From Pseudoclavibacter sp. RFBB5 (lineage in GTDB: Bacteria; Actinomycetota; Actinomycetes; Actinomycetales; Microbacteriaceae), in NCBI RefSeq assembly GCF_002931555.1, contig NZ_PSTZ01000007.1, positions 372,001 through 436,000 of the forward strand: a stretch of 64,000 bases of DNA. Reading direction: 5' to 3'. A program made the translations under genes and the position numbers. Shown one piece after another: positions 24,283 to 32,826 of this stretch (its first letter is position 1; every line of letters begins with the position of its first letter). Under the pieces are notes generated by a model. The model saw nothing but the letters and a program-made list of their open reading frames with translations, ran no database searches and had not been told where the DNA came from.

Positions 24283-24984
24283 ATGCCCGGCCTCGCAACC
24301 GCCCTCCTGCACGCCGCCAGCTCAGGCGGCGGCGCCGTCGAAGAAGCCTCAGGCGGATTCTTCGGCGTGATCTCCGACTGGGCGATCGACATCATGGGGA
24401 CGATCGGGGCCCCGGGAGCCGGCCTCGCCGTCGCACTCGAGAACCTGTTCCCGCCCATCCCGTCCGAGATCATCCTCCCCCTCGCCGGCCTCGCGGCGCA
24501 CCAGGGCAAGTTCTCGGTGGTCGAGGCGATCATCTGGACGACCATCGGCTCGGTCGTCGGCGCCTACGCACTGTACTGGCTGGGCCGCTGGCTGGGCCAC
24601 AACCGCATGGTGTGGCTCGCCCGCAAGATCCCACTCGTCGACGCCGCCGACGTGGTCAAGACCACGAACTGGTTCAAGAAGCACGGCAAGAAGGCCGTGT
24701 TCTTCGGCCGCTTCCTGCCCATCTTCCGCAGCCTCATCTCGATACCGGCTGGCATCGAGCGCATGCCCGCCCTGCAATTCGGGTTGCTCACCCTCGCCGG
24801 CTCCGCGATCTGGAACACCATCTTCGTCATGGCCGGCTACCTGCTCGGCGACGCGTGGGAGCAGATCCTCATCTACGCTGACGCGCTCAAGTACCTCGTC
24901 TACGCCCTCGTCGCTGGCGCCATCATCTGGTTCCTGGTGGTGAAGATCCGCGGACGCGTGCACCGGGGTGGACACTCCGCGTAG
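24283..24984 (+). CDS. DedA/SNARE-associated family membrane protein
   Basis: A 233-residue integral membrane protein of the DedA family, members of which are implicated in lipid-carrier or phospholipid flipping across the membrane. The signatures are ENLFPPIPSEIILPLAG near residues 53-69 (acidic and Pro-rich re-entrant loop) and FFGRFLPIFRSLISIPAGIERM near 142-163, with key Glu and Arg residues. Four to five helices and a basic C-terminus (KIRGRVHRGG) are predicted. UppP in the same window acts on a related lipid carrier. Confidence 0.93.
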   Translation: MPGLATALLHAASSGGGAVEEASGGFFGVISDWAIDIMGTIGAPGAGLAVALENLFPPIPSEIILPLAGLAAHQGKFSVVEAIIWTTIGSVVGAYALYWLGRWLGHNRMVWLARKIPLVDAADVVKTTNWFKKHGKKAVFFGRFLPIFRSLISIPAGIERMPALQFGLLTLAGSAIWNTIFVMAGYLLGDAWEQILIYADALKYLVYALVAGAIIWFLVVKIRGRVHRGGHSA

Positions 24985-25006
24985 CGCTTCCCGCTCTGCG
25001 TTCGTT

Positions 25007-25036
25007 GATGGACGCCCACCGACGTGGGCGTCCATC
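25007..25036. terminator. Bidirectional hairpin terminator (dedA-like / helicase)
   Basis: A perfect 13-bp stem (GATGGACGCCCAC and its complement) with a CGAC loop lies between convergent genes. Confidence 0.82.
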
Positions 25037-25042
25037 CGCGTC

Positions 25043-26872
25043 TCAGGCGCGCATTCGTCGCCGTAGGACGTCGATGCGTGCCTGGATCTGCGACACGGTG
25101 GCCTGGCCGACCGCTGGCCCTCCGCAGCTGCGACGCAGCTCCGCGTGCACGATGCCGTGGGGCTCCCCCGACTGCTTCGCGTAGACGGAGACCAGACTGT
25201 TGAGCAGCGTCCGCTGCTCCTTCAGGGTCCGGTGCAGGGCCTGCGGTGGCGCCGGGGCCGGTGGCCCGGCCTTCACGCGCGACTCCTGGATGCGGCCCTG
25301 CTTCGCTTGGCGCTGCGACAGCACCGAGCGCACCTGGTCGGCGTCGAGGATGCCAGGCAGACCGAGGAACTCGAGCTCCTCCTCGCTGCCCACCTCGGCC
25401 GCATAGCCGAAGTCGCCCCCGTCGTACAGCACCTTGTCGAAGAGCGCCTCGCTGGAGATCGCCTCGAAGGTGAACTTGCCCAGTTCATCGCTGGTCTTGT
25501 CCGGCCGCTCGGCGGCCGCCATCATGTCCTCTTCCGGGGCCCTGGAATCGTCGGCGTCCGCGAGCCGATCGAGCGCGTGATTGCGCTCCATCTCGAGGGC
25601 GTGCGCCAGCTTGGTGAGCTGCGGCACGCTCGGAACGAACACCGTGGCCGTCTCGCCCTTCTTGCGGGCGCGCACGAAACGGCCGATGGCCTGCGCGAAG
25701 AACATCGGCGTCGACGCGTTGGTCGCGTAGACGCCCACCGCGAGGCGCGGCACGTCGACGCCCTCAGACACCATGCGCACGGCGACCATCCACCGTTCAT
25801 CGCTCGCCGAGAACTCGGTGATGCGGTCGGAGGCGCCCTTGTCGTCGGACAGGATGAGCGCGGGCTTCGTGCCGGTGATGGTCTTCAGGATCGCCGCGTA
25901 GCCCTTGGCGGCAGCGTGGTCGGTGGCGATGACGAGGCCGCCGGCGTCCGGCACCTCCTGGCGCACCTCGCTGAGGCGCTGGTCTGCGGCCTGCAGGACC
26001 TGCGGGATCCACTGCCCCTCGTGATCGAGGGCGGTGCGCCACGCCTGAGAGACGATGTCCTTCGTGTTGTCCTCCGCGAGACCGGCCGACATCTCCTCGC
26101 CCTGCGTGTCGCGCCAGCGCACGTTGCCGGCGTAGGACATGAAGAGCACGGGGCGGACGACGCCGTCTTCGAGCGCTCGCCCGTAGCCGTACGAGTAGTC
26201 GGTGAGCGAGGTGCGGATGCCGTCCTCGTTGGGCGCGTAGGTGACGAAGGGGATGGGCGCGGAGTCGGAGCGGAACGGGGTTCCCGTGAGCGAGAGGCGA
26301 CGATCGGCGTGGCCGAACGCCTCGCGGATCGCGTCCCCCCAGCTCAACGCGTCTCCACCGTGGTGCACCTCGTCGAGGATCACGAGCGTGCGACCGGACG
26401 CCGTCAGGTGGCTGTGCACGCTCGGCTTCATGGCGACCTGCGCGTACGTGACGGCCACTCCGTGGAACTGACGCGAGTGGATGCCCTGGTTGTTGCCGTA
26501 GCGGGGGTCGATGCGGATGCCGACCCGAGCCGCGGCTTCTGCCCACTGCGTCTTGAGGTGGTCGGTCGGGGCGACGATCGTGATGCGGTCCACCGAGCGG
26601 CGCTGGAGGAGCTCTGTCGCGAGTCGGAGGGCGAACGTCGTCTTCCCAGCGCCCGGCGTCGCTGAGGCCAGGAAGTCTCTTGGCTCGCTCTCGAAGTACA
26701 CGTCGAGGGCCTCGGCCTGCCAGGCTCGGAGCCTGCCCGCCGTTCCCCAGGGTGCTCGCTGCGGGAAGGAAGGCGAGAGGTGCTCGGCGGCGAACGTGCC
26801 GACCTGGTGACCGTAGCGGGTGCCGTCGTGGCTTGAGGAGTGCGTTTCCTGGACGGCCTCGCGTTCGGTCAT
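25043..26872 (-). CDS. DEAD/DEAH-box superfamily 2 helicase
   Basis: A 609-residue helicase related to the type III restriction/RecG-like ATPases. Motif I is ATPGAGKTT near residue 70, motif II DEVHHGG near 168, motif III SLTGTPF near 193, and motif VI QAIGRFVRARKKG near 393. The last about 150 residues (after about 460) match no domain I recognise and may bind nucleic acid. No methylase, nuclease or other defence gene is adjacent, so a housekeeping role in DNA or RNA metabolism is more likely than a restriction subunit. The ATG is preceded by AAGGAA at longer than usual spacing. Confidence 0.88.
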   Translation of the reverse strand: MTEREAVQETHSSSHDGTRYGHQVGTFAAEHLSPSFPQRAPWGTAGRLRAWQAEALDVYFESEPRDFLASATPGAGKTTFALRLATELLQRRSVDRITIVAPTDHLKTQWAEAAARVGIRIDPRYGNNQGIHSRQFHGVAVTYAQVAMKPSVHSHLTASGRTLVILDEVHHGGDALSWGDAIREAFGHADRRLSLTGTPFRSDSAPIPFVTYAPNEDGIRTSLTDYSYGYGRALEDGVVRPVLFMSYAGNVRWRDTQGEEMSAGLAEDNTKDIVSQAWRTALDHEGQWIPQVLQAADQRLSEVRQEVPDAGGLVIATDHAAAKGYAAILKTITGTKPALILSDDKGASDRITEFSASDERWMVAVRMVSEGVDVPRLAVGVYATNASTPMFFAQAIGRFVRARKKGETATVFVPSVPQLTKLAHALEMERNHALDRLADADDSRAPEEDMMAAAERPDKTSDELGKFTFEAISSEALFDKVLYDGGDFGYAAEVGSEEELEFLGLPGILDADQVRSVLSQRQAKQGRIQESRVKAGPPAPAPPQALHRTLKEQRTLLNSLVSVYAKQSGEPHGIVHAELRRSCGGPAVGQATVSQIQARIDVLRRRMRA

Positions 26873-26928
26873 AGCTGCGTCGAGTTCCTTTCACTCATTG
26901 GCAGGGGCAGCCCGTCGGTCTTCGTCCG

Positions 26929-28107
26929 TCAGCGGCTGGTTGGTGGGTCTTGAATGGGGCCGAGGCGGTGGCCGGCGTGGAGCCGGCGCACGGCGCGCTC
27001 ATTGGACGGGTGCAGCCCGCCCGCGAGCACGTCCCGCAGCAGTCGCGCGAGCTCGTGTCCGGAACGGTAGCCGCTGCCTCCGACAATCCCGAGCGCATCA
27101 TGCGTCGTGGCGGCCGCGGCTGCGACCGCCTCGTACTTCGCCATCGTCAAGCGCGCGAACCAGGCGTCGCCGTGCGGCGCCCCCTCGTCGACATCGCGTG
27201 CGATGGACTCAACGAGGGTACGCGCTGCGAGCTGTCGAATGCTCATTCTGGCGATTTCCTCTCGAACCTGCACGTCGTCGGCGAGCCGCATCCCGCCCTG
27301 GGTCGAGCTCGTCCGGTGGTTCGCGGCGTCGACGGCCAGCTCGAGGGCACGGTCCCCGATGCCGACGTAGCAGGCAGCGACCAGGAGGAGGAAGTTCGAG
27401 TGGACCGCGAAGATGTGCGGCTCGCCGTTCGGTCCGACGGGGAGACGGGCGATGACCCGATCGGCTGGGATGAGAGCACCATCCAGCGACGTCGAGCAGC
27501 TCTGCGTGGCCCGCATCCCGAGCGTGTCCCAGTCGTCGTGGATGCGCACCCCGTCGTCATCCCGCCGCAGCACCCCGTGCACGAGGGCGGGCTCCGCACC
27601 CGTGTCGTCGCGGCCGAAGGTGACGAGCCTGGTCCAGACGGGCGAGAGCGAGGTGAAGATCTTCATGCCGTGCAGTCGGTAGCCGCCGCCCTGCTCCGGC
27701 TCGGCTCGGACATTCGAGTCGTAGAGCACGGCGTCGTTGCCGATCTCGGAGATCGCGAGCGCGTACGTCTCCCCCGCAACGATCTCGCGCAGCATCCAGT
27801 CGAGGCCATCGTCGTCAGACTCGTGCCGCGCGCGGGCGATGCCCGCCACGACGTGGTGCATGTTGACGGCGAGGGCCGTCGCAGGTGCCGCGGCCGCAAG
27901 GCGCGCCTGGCACCTCACCGCCTGCTCGAGCGTGGCGCCGGTGCCCCCGAAATCGCGGGGAACCAACAGCCGCAGGTAGCCCTCTTCGCGCAGCGCATCG
28001 AGGTCGTCGGTAGGGAACGAGTTCTCTGCGTCGTAGCGGCTCGCGCGCTGGTTGAGCACCTCGAGCAGCTCATCGGCCAAAATGGATCTCGGGTCTGAAG
28101 CTGGCAT
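26929..28107 (-). CDS. Acyl-CoA dehydrogenase family flavoprotein
   Basis: A 392-residue FAD enzyme of the acyl-CoA dehydrogenase fold. Visible are the N-terminal helical domain (DLDALREEGYLRLLVPRDFGG), the middle beta domain (ALAISEIGND, MKIFTSLSP, WDTLGMRATQSCS) and the C-terminal helical domain ending DALGIVGGSGYRSGHELARLLRDV. The usual catalytic Glu is not obvious, so it could be one of the monooxygenase-type members (DszC/HsaA-like). The ATG at 28107 is preferred over an upstream start because TACCGT lies 7 bases before it. Confidence 0.85.
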   Translation of the reverse strand: MPASDPRSILADELLEVLNQRASRYDAENSFPTDDLDALREEGYLRLLVPRDFGGTGATLEQAVRCQARLAAAAPATALAVNMHHVVAGIARARHESDDDGLDWMLREIVAGETYALAISEIGNDAVLYDSNVRAEPEQGGGYRLHGMKIFTSLSPVWTRLVTFGRDDTGAEPALVHGVLRRDDDGVRIHDDWDTLGMRATQSCSTSLDGALIPADRVIARLPVGPNGEPHIFAVHSNFLLLVAACYVGIGDRALELAVDAANHRTSSTQGGMRLADDVQVREEIARMSIRQLAARTLVESIARDVDEGAPHGDAWFARLTMAKYEAVAAAAATTHDALGIVGGSGYRSGHELARLLRDVLAGGLHPSNERAVRRLHAGHRLGPIQDPPTSR

Positions 28108-28114
28108 GCTGACC

Positions 28115-28120
28115 ACGGTA
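28115..28120 (-). promoter_or_regulatory. -10 box of a leaderless promoter (acyl-CoA dehydrogenase gene)
   Basis: TACCGT on the minus strand, 7 bases, then the ATG at 28107. Confidence 0.5.
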
Positions 28121-28204
28121 CTCGCCAGGGCTTCGACCACCAGCAGGAAGTCTCAGCCGGCGAGGGCTTGGTCTTCAGATCCGATCGAGGAGAGCAGCAG
28201 CGAG

Positions 28205-29014
28205 ATGTCAGAACGCGAACTCATTCCCTGGAGCCGCTACGTCGCGATCGGCGATTCCTTCACCGAGGGGGTCGGCGATCCCGAGCCGACCGCGCCTGGC
28301 GGGCTCCGCGGCTGGGCCGATCGCGTGGCCGAGGAGCTCGCCGCGCATCGCACCGACTTCGCCTACGCCAACCTTGCTATCCGCGGGCGACTCCTCGACC
28401 AGATCGTCGAGGAGCAGCTCGGGCCGGCCCTCGAGCTGAAGCCCGACCTCGTGACCGTCTCCGCGGGCGGCAACGACATCATCCGCCCTGGCGCCGACCC
28501 GGACGCCATCGCGGCTCGCTTCTCACGGCTCGTCGGCTCGCTGCGGGCGTCCGGAGCGACCGTCGTGGTCTTCACCGGCGTGGACACGAAGTTCGCGCCC
28601 GTCTTCTCGTCCATGCGCGGCAAGATCGCCATCTACAACGAGCACGTGCGCGGCATCGCGGAATACCACGACTGCATCGTCGCGGACCAGTGGGCGCTGC
28701 GCTCGATCCAACGGCCGAGCATGTGGGTCAGCGACCGACTGCACCTCAACTCCTACGGGCACCACGAGGTGGCGCGCATGGTGCTCGCGGCCCTCAACGT
28801 CGAGAACGATCTCGTCGCCATGCAGCCGGCCCCCGCACGGCCGGCCAGGTGGCGCGAAGCGAGGGCGCAGGACATGGTGTGGGCGAGGCAGCACCTCGTG
28901 CCCTGGGTACTGCGTCGTCTCCGGAATGAATCGTCCGGAGACAATGTGATCGCCAAGCGCCCATTCGCGGAACCCTTCTCCTTCGGAACGGATGCCGCGC
29001 CGCCTATCCCGTGA
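28205..29014 (+). CDS. SGNH/GDSL-family hydrolase
   Basis: A 269-residue esterase/lipase-like hydrolase. Block I is IGDSFTEGVGD near residues 14-24 with catalytic Ser17. Block II holds Gly in NLAIRGR near 57, block III is GGND near 88-91, and block V is DRLHLNSYGH near 178-187 with the catalytic Asp and His. There is no signal peptide, so it is probably cytoplasmic. A C-terminal extension of about 60 residues (basic, Trp-containing) follows the fold. The ATG is supported by GAGGAG and by the first beta strand. Confidence 0.92.
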   Translation: MSERELIPWSRYVAIGDSFTEGVGDPEPTAPGGLRGWADRVAEELAAHRTDFAYANLAIRGRLLDQIVEEQLGPALELKPDLVTVSAGGNDIIRPGADPDAIAARFSRLVGSLRASGATVVVFTGVDTKFAPVFSSMRGKIAIYNEHVRGIAEYHDCIVADQWALRSIQRPSMWVSDRLHLNSYGHHEVARMVLAALNVENDLVAMQPAPARPARWREARAQDMVWARQHLVPWVLRRLRNESSGDNVIAKRPFAEPFSFGTDAAPPIP

Positions 29015-29843
29015 GCGCGTAGAGGGCGACCGCGCTTGCCGCGGCCACGTTCAGCGAGTCCACGCCGTGGAGCATGGGAATCGTGACCGTCGTCGTCGCG
29101 GCGCTGAGGGCGCCGCGGCTGAGCCCATCCCCCTCCGTGCCGAGCAGGATCGCGGTGCGCTCCGGTCTGCTGGCGGCGTAGTCGCGGAGCGATACAGCGT
29201 GGTCATCGAGGGCCAGGGCGGCGACATCGAAACCGGCGTCGGCGAAGAGCGTCGCCGCGTCCGGCCAGGCTGGCAGCCGGGTCCACGGCACCTGGAAGAC
29301 GGTCCCCATGCTGACTCGAACGCTCCTGCGGTAGAGCGGGTCGGCGCATTCCTGGGTCACCAGGACTGCGTCGGCACCGAGGCCCGCCGCCGCCCGGAAG
29401 ACAGCACCGACGTTGGTGTGGTCGACGAGGTCCTCGAGCACGACGACCGTCTTCGCGTCGGCCAGGAGCTCCGCCGGATCGCGCAAGGATGGCCGGTGCA
29501 TGGAAGCGAGCGCGCCCCGGTGCATGCGGAACCCGGTCAGCTGCTCGAGCTGCTCGCTCGACCCGACGTACACGGGGACCTCGGGGAACGACTCGAGCAG
29601 CGGTTCCACGGTCGGCAACCACTGCTCCATGAGGAGGAGTGAGCGCGGCGTGTGACCGGCACGCAGGGCGCGCTCGATGACCTTCGGCGACTCGGCGATG
29701 TACAGGCCGCCCTCGGGCTCGAGGCGCCGACGCAGGGCCACATCGGTCAGCCGGGAATAGTCGTCGAGTCCAGACTGTTCGAGTGAGCGGACGGATGGGG
29801 TCACACGTGGCCAATCGGTCGACTGGAGAGGGGTCAGACGCAT
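29004..29843 (-). CDS. TrmH/SpoU-family RNA 2'-O-ribose methyltransferase
   Basis: A 279-residue SPOUT methyltransferase for rRNA or tRNA ribose. The N-terminal substrate-binding domain (about 1-120, with GLYIAESPKVIERALRAG) precedes the knot domain with motif 1 LEDLVDHTNVGAVFRAA near 137-153, motif 2 ILLGTEGDGLS near 232-242, and motif 3 IPMLHGVDSLNVAAASAV near 255-272. Which nucleotide is modified cannot be told. The ATG overlaps the divergent sirtuin start. It converges with the GDSL hydrolase gene by an 11-base overlap. Confidence 0.92.
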   Translation of the reverse strand: MRLTPLQSTDWPRVTPSVRSLEQSGLDDYSRLTDVALRRRLEPEGGLYIAESPKVIERALRAGHTPRSLLLMEQWLPTVEPLLESFPEVPVYVGSSEQLEQLTGFRMHRGALASMHRPSLRDPAELLADAKTVVVLEDLVDHTNVGAVFRAAAGLGADAVLVTQECADPLYRRSVRVSMGTVFQVPWTRLPAWPDAATLFADAGFDVAALALDDHAVSLRDYAASRPERTAILLGTEGDGLSRGALSAATTTVTIPMLHGVDSLNVAAASAVALYALTG

Positions 29844-30717
29844 GGAGGCAATCCTGTCAGAAGCGAACGGGGCCAGGGCCGACCGGACTCGAGCAGAGGG
29901 CCTCGCCCGCGCCGCCGACCTGCTGTCGGATCGCACCTTCGCGGTGCTGACTGGGGCGGGGCTGTCAACCGACTCCGGCATCCCGGACTACCGCGGTGAC
30001 GGCAAGGCCCCGCGCATCTCCCCAATGACGATCCAGCAGTTCATGTCGGACGAGGCGACCCGTCGACGCTACTGGGCGGGAGCCGCCTTGGGCGCTGCCC
30101 GCTTCTCCGGCGCGGAACCCAATGCCGGGCACCTCGCGCTCGCCGAGCTCGAACGCCACGGAGCCGCCGCGGGTGTCGCCACCCAGAACGTGGACGGATT
30201 GCACGTGCGGGCGGGGAGCCGCAACGTCATCGAGCTGCACGGCAGCATGCGCACGGCAAGCTGCACGAGCTGCGGCCACGAGATCTCGAGGGCTGCCCTG
30301 CTCGCCGACATCCTGGACTCCTCCCCCCGCATCGCCGAACTCGCAGCGGACGCCAGCAGCCGCCCCGACGGCGACGCCGAGGCGAGCGGGGCCGAGATCG
30401 ACGAACTTCCTTCCTGCCCGGTCTGCGGTGGCATCCTGCAACCCGACGTCGTCATGTTCGGTGACGTCGTGCGCCCGTCGGTTGCCGAGCGCGCGCGTGA
30501 ACTCGTTGATGAGGCCGATGCGCTGCTCGTCGCGGGGACGTCGCTGGTCGTCAACACGGGGCGGCGGCTCGTGCACCGCGCCGTCGCGGCGAAGAAGCCG
30601 GTCGTCTTGTTCAACCGCGGTGACGCCGCGATCGGCCACCTGGCTTCCGTGTACGTCGAAGGTGGCACGTCCGAGTCGCTCGTGGACCTCGCGGGGAGAC
30701 TCACCTCCGACTCCTAG
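29842..30717 (+). CDS. Sir2-family NAD-dependent protein deacylase
   Basis: A 291-residue sirtuin. It would remove acyl groups from protein lysines, consuming NAD. The NAD pocket GAGLSTDSGIPDYRG is at 38-52, TQNVDGLH at 114-121, catalytic His133 in IELHGS, and the zinc tetrad is Cys141, Cys144, Cys192, Cys195. An insertion of about 45 residues separates the two Cys pairs. The ATG is supported by GAGAGGGG 8 bases upstream. Its start and the divergent methyltransferase start share a CATG. It could regulate acetyl-CoA metabolism, but no target is adjacent. Confidence 0.94.
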   Translation: MEAILSEANGARADRTRAEGLARAADLLSDRTFAVLTGAGLSTDSGIPDYRGDGKAPRISPMTIQQFMSDEATRRRYWAGAALGAARFSGAEPNAGHLALAELERHGAAAGVATQNVDGLHVRAGSRNVIELHGSMRTASCTSCGHEISRAALLADILDSSPRIAELAADASSRPDGDAEASGAEIDELPSCPVCGGILQPDVVMFGDVVRPSVAERARELVDEADALLVAGTSLVVNTGRRLVHRAVAAKKPVVLFNRGDAAIGHLASVYVEGGTSESLVDLAGRLTSDS

Positions 30718-30733
30718 GGCGAGGTCGGCGGCC

Positions 30734-31813
30734 TCAGCTCCGCCGTCGCTGCGCCACCTGTCGGCAGGCGTCGAGCAGCGTCGCCGCCGACCGTTCCCAC
30801 GCGTAGTCGGCGGCGCGGGCGACGCCTGCTGCCGAGGCGGAGCGCCACGCCGCTGGATCGGCCTGCAGGCGCTCGGCCATGGTCGCGAGGAGGCCAGCGT
30901 CGTCCGCCGGGAAGTACCCGGCGGCCGTCCCCCCGACCTCGCGGAAGATCGGGGTGTCGCTCACCAGGATGGGGGTGCCTGCAGACATCGCCTCGACGAG
31001 CGGCAGGCCGAAGCCCTCGCTCTTGGACGCGGTCACGAGCGCCGTCGCGCGCCCGAGCAGCGTGCGGTACTCCTCGTCGCTCACGCCCTGGTGGGCGACG
31101 ATCGAGTCCTCCGGGGCCTGCGCCTCGAGCGCGGCCAGGGTCCGCTCATCCACTTTCGAGCACAGGTGGAGGCGCCACCCTGGCAGATCGCGCATGGCGC
31201 GAGCGAGCGTCTCGACGTTCTTGTACGGCATGAACGAGCCCATGTAGACGAGGTTGGGCTCGCTCGGCGGCGCCGACCTCGGCGTGGCCGCGAAGGCGGG
31301 ATCCGGCGCGTTGGGCACGAGCGGGATCGGGCGCCGGGTCAGCCGCTTGGCTCGGAGCAGTTCGCGTGTGGTCGCCGAGACGACCGCCACCTGGTCCGCT
31401 CCTCGCAGCAGGAGGCGCTGCGGCCAGAATGACAGGTGGTAGACGCGCCACAGCACACGGACGTACCAGGGCAGGAACTGCGGCGGCTTCGGGTGCTCGT
31501 AGTAGATGAGGTCGTGGATGGTCAGGATCAGCCCGTAGCGCCGACCCAGGGACCCCATCGTCTGCATCGGGCTCACGACCACGTCGGGGCGCAACCGATT
31601 GACCTCCCGGGCCACGAACGGCTCCGCCGGCGACGTCGGCGCACTGATGACCTCGTGCGGCAGGTCGGGCAGCATGGGCAGCTGCCGCTCGTCCGAGATC
31701 AGCATGGTCACGGGGTGGAGCTCGGAGAGGGCCCGCACGAGTTCTGCAGAGTACCTCGAGATGCCGTCATGACGATCGATGCGCACGTAGCGGCAGTCGA
31801 AGAGCAGTCTCAC
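30734..31813 (-). CDS. GT4-family glycosyltransferase
   Basis: A 359-residue GT-B glycosyltransferase, probably transferring a sugar from a nucleotide sugar to an envelope or exopolysaccharide acceptor. The N-terminal GISRYSAELVRAL is the glycan-side loop; the C-terminal half has VYMGSFMPYKN, then ASKSEGFGLPLVEAMSAGTPILVSD with the EX7E-type Glu pair. The ATG overlaps the stop of the alpha/beta hydrolase by 4 bases, so the two are co-translated. The acceptor is unknown. Confidence 0.9.
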   Translation of the reverse strand: MRLLFDCRYVRIDRHDGISRYSAELVRALSELHPVTMLISDERQLPMLPDLPHEVISAPTSPAEPFVAREVNRLRPDVVVSPMQTMGSLGRRYGLILTIHDLIYYEHPKPPQFLPWYVRVLWRVYHLSFWPQRLLLRGADQVAVVSATTRELLRAKRLTRRPIPLVPNAPDPAFAATPRSAPPSEPNLVYMGSFMPYKNVETLARAMRDLPGWRLHLCSKVDERTLAALEAQAPEDSIVAHQGVSDEEYRTLLGRATALVTASKSEGFGLPLVEAMSAGTPILVSDTPIFREVGGTAAGYFPADDAGLLATMAERLQADPAAWRSASAAGVARAADYAWERSAATLLDACRQVAQRRRS

Positions 31814-32721
31814 CGTGCTTGCTCCGCTGGCGTGCCGGGGTGTGCGTCGGCGATGACGTCGGCGAGCAGGCGCGCGGCGGCGATGGGCGTCTCGTAGTGC
31901 ACCAGGTGCCCAGTGCCCGCGATGACGTGCAGTGGCACGTCGGCGAGTCGGGCGAGTTCGAGCTGCGCCTCGAGCGGAGCGATGTCGTCGAGGGCACCGG
32001 CGATGAGCACGGTGGATGCCGGAAGCTCAGCCGCGTGCGCGAGCACCGAATCCGAGACTGAGGCACGGAATGCCGCGAGGAGCGTCTCGCGGTCCGAGAA
32101 ATCGGAGAAGTGGCGCTCATGCTCCGCGTGGATCCAGGCCCTGAGCGGCTTGGATTTTGTCTTCGCCATGACCTCGCTCATGATGCGCGTGATGAGCGGG
32201 TGCGAGAGCAGCAGCCGACCTGCCGAAGCGGGAAGGCGCGAGCCGAGCCAGTAGTAGAAGATCGCGAGTCGGGTGAGGATCGCCTGCGGCCCTTCCAGAG
32301 CCGGTGACGCGATCGGGTTGATGAGCACGAGCGGTCGATCTCCGATCGCCGACGACCTCCTGGAGATCACGAGCGAGCCGAACGAGTGCCCGAGCACGAT
32401 CGCATCGCCGTCCGGATCGACCTGCTCGAGGAACGCCTCGAGCCACGCCGAGTAGTCGTCCAGCGTGTGCCCGTGTTCCAGCGGTTCCGACTCACCGAAA
32501 CCCGGGAGGTCGGGGGCGATGAAGCGCACGTTTGGAAGACGATTCACGACCGGCAGCAGGCCGTGGTGGGTGCCGCGGAAGCCATGCACCAGGACGATCG
32601 TTGCCGTGGCGTCTGCGGCGGCGGGGCCCACCTCCCACCAGGCGCACGCTGAGCCCAGGATACGAACGGAGTGGGCAAGCGACGGGGACCCGGGAGTGGC
32701 TGCAGGAGCGGAGGAAGGCAT
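31810..32721 (-). CDS. Alpha/beta-fold hydrolase
   Basis: A 303-residue hydrolase. The oxyanion loop VLVHGFRG is near residues 43-50, the nucleophile elbow GHSFGS near 112-117 with catalytic Ser114, an acid near GALDDIAP about 257 and the catalytic His in GTGHLVHYE about 281. A helical cap lies between about 140 and 230. The first about 20 residues are disordered (Ser/Pro/Ala). The ATG start has TACACT 8 bases upstream. It leads a two-gene transcript with the glycosyltransferase; the substrate is unknown. Confidence 0.9.
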   Translation of the reverse strand: MPSSAPAATPGSPSLAHSVRILGSACAWWEVGPAAADATATIVLVHGFRGTHHGLLPVVNRLPNVRFIAPDLPGFGESEPLEHGHTLDDYSAWLEAFLEQVDPDGDAIVLGHSFGSLVISRRSSAIGDRPLVLINPIASPALEGPQAILTRLAIFYYWLGSRLPASAGRLLLSHPLITRIMSEVMAKTKSKPLRAWIHAEHERHFSDFSDRETLLAAFRASVSDSVLAHAAELPASTVLIAGALDDIAPLEAQLELARLADVPLHVIAGTGHLVHYETPIAAARLLADVIADAHPGTPAEQAR

Positions 32722-32729
32722 CGTGCAAG

Positions 32730-32735
32730 AGTGTA
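32730..32735 (-). promoter_or_regulatory. -10 box of a leaderless promoter (hydrolase-glycosyltransferase)
   Basis: TACACT on the minus strand, 8 bases, then the ATG at 32721. Confidence 0.5.
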
Positions 32736-32826
32736 CCGAGCAGGGCGGGAGGCCGTGCTCAGGCGCGTTCGCGCTCGGCGGGGACACTGTTCTCGCCCCA
32801 GGATCTCGAGGCGGGATGAGGAAGCT

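Noticed and set aside
25043-26872. Candidate restriction-modification or phage-defence helicase
   Set aside because: There is no methylase, nuclease, integrase or other defence gene within several kilobases; neighbours are housekeeping genes and composition matches them.
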